DNA of 64,000 nt from CAWCTD01 sp963798455. GTDB lineage: Bacteria > Acidobacteriota > Terriglobia > Bryobacterales > Bryobacteraceae. Within the stretch, counting starts at the first letter, position 1. Every line of letters starts with the position of its first letter. The stretch lies in NCBI GenBank assembly GCA_963798455.1, contig CAWCTD010000003.1:310001-374000 (forward strand), read 5' to 3'. The translations under genes were made by a program, and so were the position numbers. A model generated the notes under the pieces. The model was not told where the DNA came from. It worked only from the letters and a program-made list of their open reading frames with translations, and did no database searches. Positions 44,416 to 52,920 of this stretch are shown one piece after another.

Positions 44416-44547
44416 GATCAGCCGGGCGTCATTCCTCATCTGGGACAGGTGTGCCGCGACGGCATGTGCCCACCGCGCAAACCCCTCGACCTGTGTGGTC
44501 GCGCGGCCATCGAGCGCCAACTGCGTCTGGAAATCCGCGGCGCCTCC

Positions 44548-44636
44548 GCCAACTCCACCGGATTCCCGGCAGTTCTTCGGCTGAGCACGCTCTGTGCCCA
44601 GTCACCCTCGGGCTCGGATGGGATTCCCGATAGGCA
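44548..44636 (+). repeat. 89-bp repeat R1, copy 2
   Basis: This is the partner of 37758-37846 with about five mismatches. It lies 60 bases beyond the 3' end of the GntR-LacI gene and 130 bases after the transposase fragment. Confidence 0.75.
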
Positions 44637-44696
44637 CACAACCTCTAGCGGTTCAACGTTCCGTAACGTTGAAGGCTACGGCGGCTCCGGCTCTGA

Positions 44697-45842
44697 CTAC
44701 GCACAGCTAGCGCTTGCCTGTCCGCTGCCGGGTTTTCTGTCCTTTCGCGCCCCGCACGAATCGCGCACCACGAGCTTGCAGCCAAGCAGAATATCTCGGG
44801 CGGGCATATCCGGCCTCGAAACTCGCTCCAGCATCGCCGCCATGGCTGCCTCACCAATGTTCCTACACGGCTGATGAATCGTCGTCAACGGGATCGGTAG
44901 CAGGCGGGCATACTTCACATCATCGAAACCTACAATTCGCATATCGTCAGGTATGCGATAACCGAGCCCGATCAGGCTGTGCATCAGGAGGCCGGCCGTG
45001 CGATCGTTGGCACAGACGATCGCGTCGGGGCGAAATGACTCCACCAACTGACGCACCTCGGTTGCCTGGGAAGGGTCGAGACGCTGCACAACTGCAGATT
45101 CGGGAGGCGCGCCGTAAACAGAAAGCGCCTCCCGGAAACCCGAGATCCGTCTGGGTACGGTCGAGGCAGAGTTGGGATAGGAGACGAAGCCGAAACGCCG
45201 GCAGCCGAGCTGAAGAAGGTGTTCGGTAATCACGAATCCAGCCCGGTGGTTATCGATGCCGACAAGGTCGTGCTTCCCTCTCCGGGGATACTGCGCTACC
45301 TCCCGGTCCAGCAGCACGACCGGGATCCCCGCGTCTTCCAATGCCGCCAATATGCCTAGGTTCACCTTTTCGCTTTCCGGAGTGAGCTCCAGCGGTGCAA
45401 AAAACACGCCGGCAGCGTTTCGGGAAATGTACTGCCGGCAAAGCTGCCACGCTTGCTCCCCCTTGCTCGCGGAGCGCCAGGTGGTGTTGCCCCATAGCAG
45501 AGCATGCGCCGATGCCGCCGGAGCACCGGCCATTCCACGGCAGATGGGCTCAAAGATTTCAGTCTCCCCCAAGTCCGGAATCAGAAGTCCGAAAAGCAGA
45601 CCCGCAGTCTTCTCCGCGCGCACGTAGGTCCCGGAACCAACCCGCCGCTCCACAAGCCCTTTGCTTCCTAATTCACGGATTGCTCTCCCCACGGTGATCC
45701 GCGAGACTTGGAACTGTCGAACCAAGGCCGCCTCGCTCGGCAGCCGCTGGCCTGCCTTGTACTTCCCGGAGAGAACGTCCTCTTCGAGGCGGGTCAGCAC
45801 CCGCTGGTACTTGCGAACTACTTTTGCATTGGTATGACGCAT
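44697..45842 (-). CDS. GntR-LacI hybrid transcription regulator
   Basis: This 381-residue protein has an N-terminal GntR winged helix (LEEDVLSGKYKAGQRLPSEA, FQVSRITVGRAIRELGSKGL, VERRVGSGTYV) and a C-terminal LacI/periplasmic-binding-type sensor domain (VGIDNHRAGFVITEHLLQLG, RFGFVSYPNS, IVCANDRTAGLL, RIVGFDDVKYARLL). Such hybrids usually repress sugar genes until a sugar binds. The start at 45842 is chosen because the winged helix begins right after it and a promoter sits just upstream. It may control nearby carbohydrate genes, but no operator copies elsewhere were recognised. Confidence 0.9.
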   Translation of the reverse strand: MRHTNAKVVRKYQRVLTRLEEDVLSGKYKAGQRLPSEAALVRQFQVSRITVGRAIRELGSKGLVERRVGSGTYVRAEKTAGLLFGLLIPDLGETEIFEPICRGMAGAPAASAHALLWGNTTWRSASKGEQAWQLCRQYISRNAAGVFFAPLELTPESEKVNLGILAALEDAGIPVVLLDREVAQYPRRGKHDLVGIDNHRAGFVITEHLLQLGCRRFGFVSYPNSASTVPRRISGFREALSVYGAPPESAVVQRLDPSQATEVRQLVESFRPDAIVCANDRTAGLLMHSLIGLGYRIPDDMRIVGFDDVKYARLLPIPLTTIHQPCRNIGEAAMAAMLERVSRPDMPARDILLGCKLVVRDSCGARKDRKPGSGQASASCA

Positions 45843-45851
45843 CAAAGGAAG

Positions 45852-45881
45852 ATTATATGACAGCTTTCCGGCAGTTGTCAC
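45852..45881 (-). promoter_or_regulatory. Promoter and possible self-operator of the GntR-LacI gene
   Basis: On -, TATAAT (45857-45852) has GTGACA 18 bases upstream. The -10 ends only 9 bases before the ATG, so the mRNA has almost no leader. TGACA and TGTCA form an inverted repeat with 13 bases between them across the spacer, which could be where the repressor binds its own promoter. Confidence 0.6.
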
Positions 45882-45899
45882 ACAATGGAAAACCACCGG

Positions 45900-46209
45900 C
45901 CTGCGTCAGTCCGTCTTTCCTACGCCCTTGCGCGGAGGGTACCCAGGCAGGAGCGGTCGTCTACGTTTGACGCGGACACTAGCCAGTCCCTAGGTTCTGT
46001 TGCCGGCGCTGATGGGCCTGCTCGAGCACTTCTTCCAAGAGGTTCCACGGCGGTCAACGTCACCACCATACAAGCGGACACCGCCCGTCCCCGACCAGAT
46101 GCCGCCTGCCGAAACACAATCATGGGCATTGCTGCTACCTTCTCTGCTCTCCAGCCCCGGTCATCACTTCAGCGATTTAGAACAGATGCCCCTCTGCGGG
46201 GGGAGCGCC
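45900..46209. other. Intergenic stretch without a supported gene
   Basis: I see no gene or RNA that I can support between the regulator start and the DUF362 scrap. Confidence 0.35.
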
Positions 46210-46265
46210 TCAGATCTTTCTTTGGCCCTTCCATCGCTCCTCGAAGTCATACAGCGCATTTTTAT
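46210..46265 (-). pseudogene. 3' end of a DUF362 gene, separated by an inversion
   Basis: On -, it reads LPNKNALYDFEERWKGQRKI and a stop, matching the end of the intact DUF362 protein at 51506 (VPIKDALYDFEARWKGQIKT). At 46265 it joins an IS630 gene within the sequence CCTACCTA. The matching front part lies at 55831-56048, and joining the two through CCTA restores the frame exactly. Confidence 0.85.
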
Positions 46266-46496
46266 TAGGTAGGCGCGAAGTGGACATGAAACCTGGGCCG
46301 CTTGGCAAACCACTTTCGGATGATCGCCGTTTTGTGTGTGCCGTAGTTGTCCATGATGGTATGGATCTCTAGTTCTGCCGGCACCCGGGCCTCGATCAGG
46401 TCCAGGAACTTGCGGAACTCCGGCGACCGGTGGCGGCGATTCAACTGACCGATCATGTGGCTGATCTTTAACTCCAGCGCCGCAAACAGCGCCATG
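46266..46496 (-). pseudogene. Middle part of an IS630 transposase gene, upstream half at the inversion breakpoint
   Basis: On -, LFAALELKISHMIGQLNRRH, FRKFLDLIEARVPAELEIHT, IMDNYGTHKTAIIRKWFAKR and FHVHFAPT are the central part of an IS630 transposase with the second catalytic Asp. It stops at 46266, where it meets the DUF362 end. Its continuation (YGSWLNLVARWF...) is at 56046-56276 in frame. Its own N-terminus is missing at 46496, where it meets another IS630 fragment head to head. Confidence 0.85.
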
Positions 46497-46948
46497 GGAC
46501 CACGTCGCTGTTTGTGGCTCTGCATGTAGCCACGGGCAAAGTCATCGGCTCCTGCCATCGGCAGGACCGGCATCAGGAGTTCTTGCGTTTCCTGGAGCGG
46601 ATCAACGAGGCCGTCCCGGAACAACTGGACATTCATCTGGTGATGGACAACTGCGGCACCCACAAGATGCCCAAAGTGAACCGCTGGCTTACCCGCAACC
46701 CTCACTATCAGGTGCACTTTACGTCGACCAGCGCCAATTGGCTGAACCAGGTGGAGCGCTTCTTCGGCCTCCTCACTGACCGGCGTATCCGGCGCGGCAC
46801 TTTCGGGAGCGTGCGTGGACTGGACTCTGCCATCCACGACTATCTGGTCCAGCATAACCAGAATCCCAAACCCTTCACCTGGACCGCGGATGCCGACTCC
46901 ATCCTCAAGAGGATCGCCCGCTTTTGTCTGTGGACTTCTGACCCATGA
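46497..46948 (+). pseudogene. C-terminal part of a second IS630 transposase
   Basis: On +, TTSLFVALHVATGKVIGSCH, HQEFLRFLERINEAVPEQLD, LVMDNCGTHKMPKVNRWLTR, NWLNQVERFFGLLTDRRIRR and so on through SILKRIARFC cover the second Asp and the third acidic residue to the stop. It is closer to the IS630 at 1-830 than to its neighbour. It is truncated at the same codon (TTxLFxAL) as the opposing fragment, so the two copies met at homologous points in inverted orientation. Confidence 0.85.
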
Positions 46949-47034
46949 CAGTTGAAATGGGCCCTGCTGACCTGCCCCCCGTAAACTACACCAGGGATAA
47001 TTGAGAAGCTCCAGAAAGGGAGAGGAGCTTCGAG

Positions 47035-47310
47035 ATGAAGAAGAGCCGCTACACCGAAGAGAAGATCATCGGTGTGCTGAAGCAGATGGAGGCCGGCCGC
47101 AAGGTAGCGGATCTGGCTCGGGACCTGGGTGTGAGCGAGGCGACGATCTACACCTGGAAGAGTAAGTACGGCGGGTTGGATGTGAGTGAAGCCCGGCGTT
47201 TGCGGGAACTGGAGCGGGAGAACGGCGAGTTGAAGAAGTTGGTGGCGGATCTCAGTCTGGACCGCGAAGCGCTGAAGGCGGTGATCCGAAAAAACGGCTG
47301 GAGCTTGTAG
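47035..47310 (+). CDS. IS3-family OrfA (IS407 group)
   Basis: This 91-residue helix-turn-helix protein (KKSRYTEEKIIGVLKQMEAG, LARDLGVSEATIYTWKSKYG) has a leucine-zipper-like end. AAAAAA at about 47289 allows -1 slippage into a frame reading RKKRLELVGGRRDVAFVIEE, which would yield the OrfAB transposase. AGGAG precedes the ATG. Confidence 0.95.
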   Translation: MKKSRYTEEKIIGVLKQMEAGRKVADLARDLGVSEATIYTWKSKYGGLDVSEARRLRELERENGELKKLVADLSLDREALKAVIRKNGWSL

Positions 47311-47324
47311 GAGGAAGGCGGGAC

Positions 47325-48167
47325 GTGGCGTTCGTCATCGAGGAGTTTGCGATGAGCGAACGCCAGGCCTGCAAGCTCTTGGAGGTGGACCGCAGCAGCT
47401 ACCGCTACGAACCGCTAGCCCGCGATGACGGCCGGCTGCGGGAGGAGATGGTCGCCCTGGCCAAGCAGAAACCACGCTACGGCTACCGGCGGCTGGGTGT
47501 GTTGATGGAGAGGCGCGGCTGGAAGATGAACCACAAGAAGCTGTACCGGCTGTACCGGGAGGAGCATCTGGCGGTGCTGAGGCTGAGGCGTAAGCGACTG
47601 CTGCGGCCTGCGGCGCCGGTGGCCCAACTGACGCGCGCCAATCAGGAGTGGGCCATGGACTTCGTGATGGACGGTTTGGCGACGGGCCGCGCTGTGCGGG
47701 CGTTTACCGCAGTGGATGAGTACACGCGCGAGTGCCTGGCCATCGAAGTCGATAGCTGTCTGTCGAGCCGGCGGGTGACGCGGGTGCTGGAGTGGGTGAT
47801 CCAGCAACGCGGCAAGCCCGAAGCGTTACGCTGCGACAACGGCCCGGAGTTCACCAGCCGGCATTTCCTGGCCTGGTGCGAAGAGCAGCAAATCCGACTG
47901 ATTCACATCCAGCCGGGACGGCCGATGCAGAACGGACGGGTGGAGAGCTTCAATGGGCGCCTGAGGGACGAGTGCCTGAATGCCAACTGGTTTCCGACGA
48001 TGAACGAAGCCAAGCGAAAGATCGAGGCGTGGCGGGAGGAGTACAACCGGGAGCGGCCGCACAGCAGTCTGGGCTACCGGACGCCCGAGGAGTTCGCCCG
48101 AGGCGCGCCGCTTTGGGATGCCCCCTCGGGGGCATCCCAAAGCCCAGCCTCAGCAGTGGTAGTCTGA
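47325..48167 (+). CDS. IS3-family OrfB transposase (IS407 group)
   Basis: This 280-residue DDE transposase has HTH_21 (KPRYGYRRLGVLMERRGWKM) and catalytic residues in EWAMDFVMDGL (Asp), LRCDNGPEFTS (Asp) and GRVESFNGRLRDE (Glu). The C-terminus RPHSSLGYRTPEEFA is complete. Everything needed for activity is present. Confidence 0.95.
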   Translation: MAFVIEEFAMSERQACKLLEVDRSSYRYEPLARDDGRLREEMVALAKQKPRYGYRRLGVLMERRGWKMNHKKLYRLYREEHLAVLRLRRKRLLRPAAPVAQLTRANQEWAMDFVMDGLATGRAVRAFTAVDEYTRECLAIEVDSCLSSRRVTRVLEWVIQQRGKPEALRCDNGPEFTSRHFLAWCEEQQIRLIHIQPGRPMQNGRVESFNGRLRDECLNANWFPTMNEAKRKIEAWREEYNRERPHSSLGYRTPEEFARGAPLWDAPSGASQSPASAVVV

Positions 48168-48288
48168 CATGAGCTTCTCTAGTTATCACTGGTAGAGACA
48201 ACGGGGGCAGGTCACTGCCCCGACTGGTGACACTCGGGAAGATCGAACAAGAGGAACCGATGGATTGGTTTTGGTGGCCGGATCAACC

Positions 48289-48315
48289 CTTCAACACCGC
48301 CTGGCGGTGTTGAAG
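48289..48315. terminator. Perfect hairpin beyond the 48415 gene
   Basis: TTCAACACCGCC and GGCGGTGTTGAA pair with almost no loop (12-13 bp stem). It lies about 100 bases past the end of the - strand gene at 48415 and has no T-run in either direction, so it could be a weak terminator, a dyad-binding site or a fragment of a transposon end. Nothing else is evident between 48219 and 48414. Confidence 0.35.
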
Positions 48316-48414
48316 AACACCGTTATCCGCCGTCCGACTGCACCTCCGCCGTCTGCAACTTCGGGAGACGCCACAGATTGAAGGCGGTGGCGGTCGTGAG
48401 AAACTGTGACCCCG

Positions 48415-49971
48415 CTACTCCAAGAGCACCCCGCCCCACACGGCGAGCTCACGCACCGCAATCTCCGTCCGGCTGCCGACCTTCTTCACCTCCAACTCGG
48501 AGGGCGCGGCCTCTGGAGTAAACCAGCGCGCAGTCTTGAAGCTCCCGTTGACACGAATGGTAACAGCTTCCGCAGGGAACCCGGAATAGTTGAGTAACTG
48601 GACCAGCATCTGCTTGCCAGAGTCGCTGGTGCTGGCGTAGGTCAAAACCGATGCGACATTGAACACGCTGACGCCCAATTCCTCGGGCGAGAGCAACTCC
48701 TGCATGTCCCTGGCAACCGACTCCGGATCGGGGGGCCTGTCCTTGTACACAGCCACGCGCCCCTTTCCTAAAGGGACTTCGGCGTAAGGCTTGTCCTTCG
48801 GTGGGTCGCCCCAACTCGGACCAGCGACGACCAGCCCACCCTTCTCCGCGAAGTTTCGCAGTGTCTTGCGCTCCGCGTCGGTGGGATGTGCGAGATCAGC
48901 GGCCAGTACCGCCTGAAAGCCGGCGAGTGACTCGGAGCTGAGCTGCGAGCGAACAATCAGCCGGTAAGGCACCTGGCGGCGTGCCACGAGGTTCAGGTAT
49001 TCATTGGAAATGTCCGGGTCTGTGCCTGCGGTATCCAGAATGATACCTACGTTTCCATATGGCACAAAACTCCGCCACTCGGCTTGATCCTCGGCGAACT
49101 TCAAGTACGTTGCGATGCTCCGCCACGCCGCCAGCGCATCTGCCTCCTTACGAAACAACATCGCCCGAAGCTTGTCGTCGAGGGCGACGATCCAGCGGCC
49201 TCCGGCTACTGCCGCCTCCGCTACACACCGGATATAGTCCCTCGGCGTAGCAGGCTTCGGCTCCTGGCTGATCCAGACCGGCCGCCAAGGTGCTCCAACA
49301 CGAAAAGAGCGCACTAGCCAGATATTGGAATCGATCCATGGTTCGGCCGACGGCCCGGCCCGGATACCCATGTCCGCCAGGTTGCGGGCACTGGGCCGAA
49401 CTCCCTGGACTGCTGCAACTGGTCGCTTCGTAGTCCGTTCAGATGCCGCCTCCCGGGCAATCGGGATCACCAGAGCCTTGCTGTTGGCCGCGCCGAGCGC
49501 CTTCTCGACTTGCTCGATGAACGCGGCTTCTCCGGAAAACTCCCCTTCGAGCACCAATCCATCCAGCCCCGCCTCGACGGCGGGGCCGACAAACTTAGAG
49601 GGATCCGCCCCGGGATAGACGAGACCCAGGACGGCAATCCCGCGTTCATGGGCCAGACGAATGTACGTCTTGACCACATCCTGCTGCTGCCGCTCCGTGC
49701 CGTCGTCCTCCCCGGCACTCCATGTGACAAGCAGACAGTTAACCGGAGTACTCTTCAGCAGATCGAGCGTTGCCGCATCATACCACTGGGCAATGACATC
49801 ACGAACCGCTGCATCGGACGGCAGGGTCTTGTCCTTGATCCGACACGCCACCTCCAGCGGTCCGCCCTGCCAGCGAGCCGGCACCCAACTTTCCGGTGTC
49901 CCAACGGATGCCGCCCACAAGCCGGGCGCGATGCCCAGCATGAAGGCTAGTGCGCCGAGTTGTTTAGGCAT
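48415..49971 (-). CDS. Exported protein of unknown function, possible glycosidase-like TIM barrel
   Basis: This is a 518-residue protein with a signal peptide (LGALAFMLGIAPGLWA). The first ~300 residues look like a beta/alpha barrel (NCLLVTWSAG, RGIAVLGLVYPG, GLDGLVLEGEFSG, LVIPIARE, PWRPVWISQEP). A flavodoxin/GATase-like part (FQAVLAADLAHPTDAERKTL, EKGGLVVAGPSWGD) and a C-terminal beta domain (LLNYSGFPAEAVTIRVNG) follow. Large glycoside hydrolases often share this order, but I see no certain catalytic pair and name no family. It is last in the - strand cluster after AGE and DUF362 genes. Confidence 0.72.
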   Translation of the reverse strand: MPKQLGALAFMLGIAPGLWAASVGTPESWVPARWQGGPLEVACRIKDKTLPSDAAVRDVIAQWYDAATLDLLKSTPVNCLLVTWSAGEDDGTERQQQDVVKTYIRLAHERGIAVLGLVYPGADPSKFVGPAVEAGLDGLVLEGEFSGEAAFIEQVEKALGAANSKALVIPIAREAASERTTKRPVAAVQGVRPSARNLADMGIRAGPSAEPWIDSNIWLVRSFRVGAPWRPVWISQEPKPATPRDYIRCVAEAAVAGGRWIVALDDKLRAMLFRKEADALAAWRSIATYLKFAEDQAEWRSFVPYGNVGIILDTAGTDPDISNEYLNLVARRQVPYRLIVRSQLSSESLAGFQAVLAADLAHPTDAERKTLRNFAEKGGLVVAGPSWGDPPKDKPYAEVPLGKGRVAVYKDRPPDPESVARDMQELLSPEELGVSVFNVASVLTYASTSDSGKQMLVQLLNYSGFPAEAVTIRVNGSFKTARWFTPEAAPSELEVKKVGSRTEIAVRELAVWGGVLLE

Positions 49972-50134
49972 GACCAAGCTAACCTCACACTCATCCGACC
50001 AGTCTACTGAGCCTTGGCGCCGGTGACTTTGCCGGGGTTCGAGTTGCCAAAGGGGCCGCTCGAGCGGTTGAACTGCGCATCGCTGAAAGACCTAAGTAAC
50101 CAGCCGCAGATTCCAGCCTTGCCAGCGGCTCCCA

Positions 50135-51436
50135 TTAGTGCCTAGCGCCGGTGAGGCGAAGGGCTTCGAGGTACATACCACAGACATGGTAGCAATTGAT
50201 CCCACTCTTGCCGAGGCGGGCGTCGTTGCTCGCTGTATTCGGGTCATAGTAAGAGCTAAAAAAACCGCCGTACTCGGAGTCAATGAAGTGCCGTCTGTAC
50301 ATCTCCAGCGACTTCTCGAAAGGCCCCCACAGGTCCTTACGGTTGCGAACTGCTGCGTAGTTCATCACGGCGCGCAAGAACTCGCACTGTTGCCAAACGC
50401 CCTTCGGCCCTCTAGTAGCGTTTCCTTCGTAGTCCCCGCGCGAAAAGATACCGCCCTGGTCCGGATCGTAGCCGGTCTTCATGCCGTAGTCGAGGAGACG
50501 CTGTCCGATTTGGAGATAGTGCCTGGGAAAACCTTTATCCACCGCGTGGCTCAGCAGAAACGCCCATTCGAACTGGTGGCCAATCTCGAGGTAGCCGGGC
50601 CCACTGCCCACAGGAAGCGGCCTCCAGTCGGCGTCATAGAGCTCGGGAAGATAACCGCCCTTCTCCTGAAACAGCTTGGTGAAGATGGCGTTCGCATGGC
50701 CTTCCGCCTCGTTGAAAATCTCCTTCGAGCCCGTGGTGTCGTGCAGGGCCAGTAGCGCCTCAAACAGGTGCATCATCGGGTTCTGGGAGTTGGTCCCGAT
50801 CAGTTTGCTGTAGGCGTCGTTCGTTTCAGACAGCCTGCTGTAGTCGCGCGTCGTCGCCAATTTGAAGAAGCCGGCCTTGTCCCTAAGGCCCTTCTTCATC
50901 TCGGCCCAGGTCTCCAGGGCCGCCTTGCCATACCGTTCGTCGCGCGTTACCCGAGCCGCGTGCGCAAGGCCGAAGACGTCGAATGCGGTACCGTAACCGT
51001 CCTTTCGATCATCTATCACCTTGCCTTCCGGGGAGACGCTATAAAACATGCCACCGTATTGGCTGTCGCGAAAGCTCTTCAGCAGGAAGTCGGTCCCTTT
51101 TCTCAATGACTCAAGGTAGGCGGGGTTGCGGGTTAGGTCATAGCCGATGGCCCTGACAAAGATCTGGCGCGGCTGGGAATACGCGGCGACCTGCTCGCCG
51201 ACGGGACGCCACTCGCGGTCCAGCCTCGCCAGGAAGAAGCCGTTGGGCGTATCGGCGGCTTTAAGCCAGTGCTCGGTTTCCTCGGTCAGTGCCTTGCGGA
51301 ACCACGCCGCATCTATATGCTGGCGAGCATCATGTGAGGCGTCCGCTTTCTGAGCCGCTCCTTCTGCGCTGCGGTAAAAGGCGCCGGTCCCCGCAAGCTG
51401 GAATAGAGTTCTTCGTGAGATACTGCTGCGTGTCAT
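50135..51436 (-). CDS. Tat-exported AGE-family epimerase/isomerase-like protein, copy 1
   Basis: This 433-residue protein starts with a Tat signal (ISRRTLFQLAGTG). The alpha/alpha barrel of the N-acylglucosamine 2-epimerase family follows: YGGMFYSVSPEGKVIDDRKD, GYGTAFDVFGLAHAARVTRD, NPMMHLFEALLALHDTTGSK, YLEIGHQFEWAFLLSHAVDK and CYHVCGMYLEALRL. His residues in GHQFEWA and MHLFEAL fit the AGE active site. It should epimerise or isomerise a mannose- or glucosamine-type sugar in the periplasm. A paralog lies at 54015-55376 with about the same length. Confidence 0.85.
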   Translation of the reverse strand: MTRSSISRRTLFQLAGTGAFYRSAEGAAQKADASHDARQHIDAAWFRKALTEETEHWLKAADTPNGFFLARLDREWRPVGEQVAAYSQPRQIFVRAIGYDLTRNPAYLESLRKGTDFLLKSFRDSQYGGMFYSVSPEGKVIDDRKDGYGTAFDVFGLAHAARVTRDERYGKAALETWAEMKKGLRDKAGFFKLATTRDYSRLSETNDAYSKLIGTNSQNPMMHLFEALLALHDTTGSKEIFNEAEGHANAIFTKLFQEKGGYLPELYDADWRPLPVGSGPGYLEIGHQFEWAFLLSHAVDKGFPRHYLQIGQRLLDYGMKTGYDPDQGGIFSRGDYEGNATRGPKGVWQQCEFLRAVMNYAAVRNRKDLWGPFEKSLEMYRRHFIDSEYGGFFSSYYDPNTASNDARLGKSGINCYHVCGMYLEALRLTGARH

Positions 51437-51505
51437 GCGGCCCTCCTTCCCTCAGCTTTCCCGGTGCTGATCCTCAACCAAATGTCCCTCTATGGGAGGA
51501 GCACC

Positions 51506-52729
51506 TCAGGTCTTTATCTGGCCTTTCCATCGAGCCTCGAAGTCATACAGCGCATCCTTAATAGGCACCCCACGAACATCGATCTGGCTGAGGTCCGCTG
51601 TGCCGATTCCCACCGCTTCGCCCATCAGCAGGATGTTGTCGGCATAGTGGTGGGCCCCACCCGGCGGCGGCTCCCGTTCCTCCTTGTAAACCCAGAAGGG
51701 CGGCTCACTGCGCCCCGCACGCGGATTGTAGCCCATCGTCGCGACTCCGACCGCGTCGGTGCACACGCAATTCCGTCCCACCAGCAGCAACTGAGGCTTT
51801 GCCGGCCTGGTACCTGGCACCCACGGACCTTCGCCGCCGACGCAGCCCTCGATAGCCTCGTTGATCGCCAGATCGATCGGTCGCGCTCCCACGATGTCCG
51901 TTACCAGTCGCGGCATGCGCCAGCCTTGGTAGCGTTCTGACTTCGGATCGAGCTCCTGCGGGGCGCCTGCTGGGGCTTGCACTTTGCCGTAGTGGAATAC
52001 GTCCACGCGCCCCCCGTACAGCGCTGTGGGCGTGATCCCGAATAGGTTCTTCATCGTGAGCGTGATACCGAGGTCTCCGTGGTTCTTCATCTTGCCCACA
52101 CTCACGAAAAAATCGCAGTCTTCATAAGAGTGGTTCACATTGAAGGCCGGGAAAATGTACGGGCGGGTCTTGACTTTGAGGGTCGAGTACTGCTTGCCCT
52201 CGCCTGCCGAATTCGTGTCTTCGAACTCTACTACTGGCGCGGCATTTCTGATCGCGTTCACATCCCATCCGTCGGTCAGCAGTTTGTCTTCGAGCATCGC
52301 ACCCGGCCTCCGCCCGGCGCTCTCCAGGATCCGGACGCGCTTGGCGCCCAGCTTGCCAAACACCGCCGCCAGAGCGCCGACGACCTTGGGATGGACCCAG
52401 TGTGTCTGGCCGGCGGTGTAGCCTTCGAAGCGGCCTGAGCCGGTTAGGTTCAACTTCATCGCGACGGTCTTACCGCGGACCGACGCGCTGATGCCCCCGA
52501 TCTGGTCGAACATGCGCTCGAACACTGCAACCAGGTCGGCATCGTAGCTCGCAACCTTCGCGATGGAAACCGGCGCGGCCGGCGCTTTTGGGGATGGAGC
52601 CGCCGTCCCACTCCGGCCGACCCCCACCACTCCCGCGGCAAGGCTTCCGACGGCCAGCCATTGGCGGCGTGTCATCAGATCATTGCTGCTGCCCATGAGC
52701 ATCTCCTTTGGAATTTCGATTCTGGCCAT
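51506..52729 (-). CDS. Tat-exported DUF362 protein
   Basis: This is a 407-residue protein. The signal TRRQWLAVGSLAAG is preceded by two possible starts: the ATG at 52729 (GAGGGG upstream) and the ATG at 52695 (AAAGGAG 6 bases upstream). DUF362 hallmarks are GKTVAMKLNLTGSG, GKMKNHGDLGITLTMKN, LFGITPTALYGG, DLAINEAIEGCVGGEGPW, then LLLVGRNCVCTDAVGVATMG. The ferredoxin-like Cys clusters of some relatives are absent, and its function is unknown. It follows the promoter-like core D by about 25 bases and is followed by the AGE gene after 69 bases. A second, broken DUF362 gene flanks the inverted block. Confidence 0.85.
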   Translation of the reverse strand: MARIEIPKEMLMGSSNDLMTRRQWLAVGSLAAGVVGVGRSGTAAPSPKAPAAPVSIAKVASYDADLVAVFERMFDQIGGISASVRGKTVAMKLNLTGSGRFEGYTAGQTHWVHPKVVGALAAVFGKLGAKRVRILESAGRRPGAMLEDKLLTDGWDVNAIRNAAPVVEFEDTNSAGEGKQYSTLKVKTRPYIFPAFNVNHSYEDCDFFVSVGKMKNHGDLGITLTMKNLFGITPTALYGGRVDVFHYGKVQAPAGAPQELDPKSERYQGWRMPRLVTDIVGARPIDLAINEAIEGCVGGEGPWVPGTRPAKPQLLLVGRNCVCTDAVGVATMGYNPRAGRSEPPFWVYKEEREPPPGGAHHYADNILLMGEAVGIGTADLSQIDVRGVPIKDALYDFEARWKGQIKT

Positions 52730-52760
52730 AGTTCCCCTCTTCAATTCCTGACTGTGTTCG

Positions 52761-52766
52761 ATTGTA
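52761..52766 (-). promoter_or_regulatory. Promoter-like core D, upstream of the DUF362 gene
   Basis: TACAAT lies within GGCAGTTGGGTGTACAATCG, preceded by GGCTCC 17 bases upstream and followed by GTCAGGAATTG. The leader is about 24 bases. Confidence 0.55.
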
Positions 52767-52920
52767 CACCCAACTGCCTCCTTTGGAGCCGTCTTTCTGA
52801 CGTGCAGAATCTGCCTGTCATGAACGCGCTCTCTAACTTCGAAGCGCACTGGAACGGCGACACAAAGAACTGAGTCAGAGCATTCCCGGCTTGAGGGCGG
52901 TGAAGCCAGGCTAACAGGGT

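Larger units (their letters stand above)
46968..48214 (+). mobile_element. Intact IS3-family element (IS407-like) with 4-bp target duplication
   Basis: The ends are inverted repeats TGACCTGCCCCC (46968 on +, and 48214 on -). Both sides carry CTGC (46964-46967 and 48215-48218), the 4-bp duplication known for the IS407 group. Length is 1247 bp. It sits just after the IS630 fragment and lies inside the inverted block. Confidence 0.93.

Noticed and set aside
46000..46272. Small + strand frame of about 90 codons
   Set aside because: It overlaps the antisense DUF362 scrap and has no support beyond being open.
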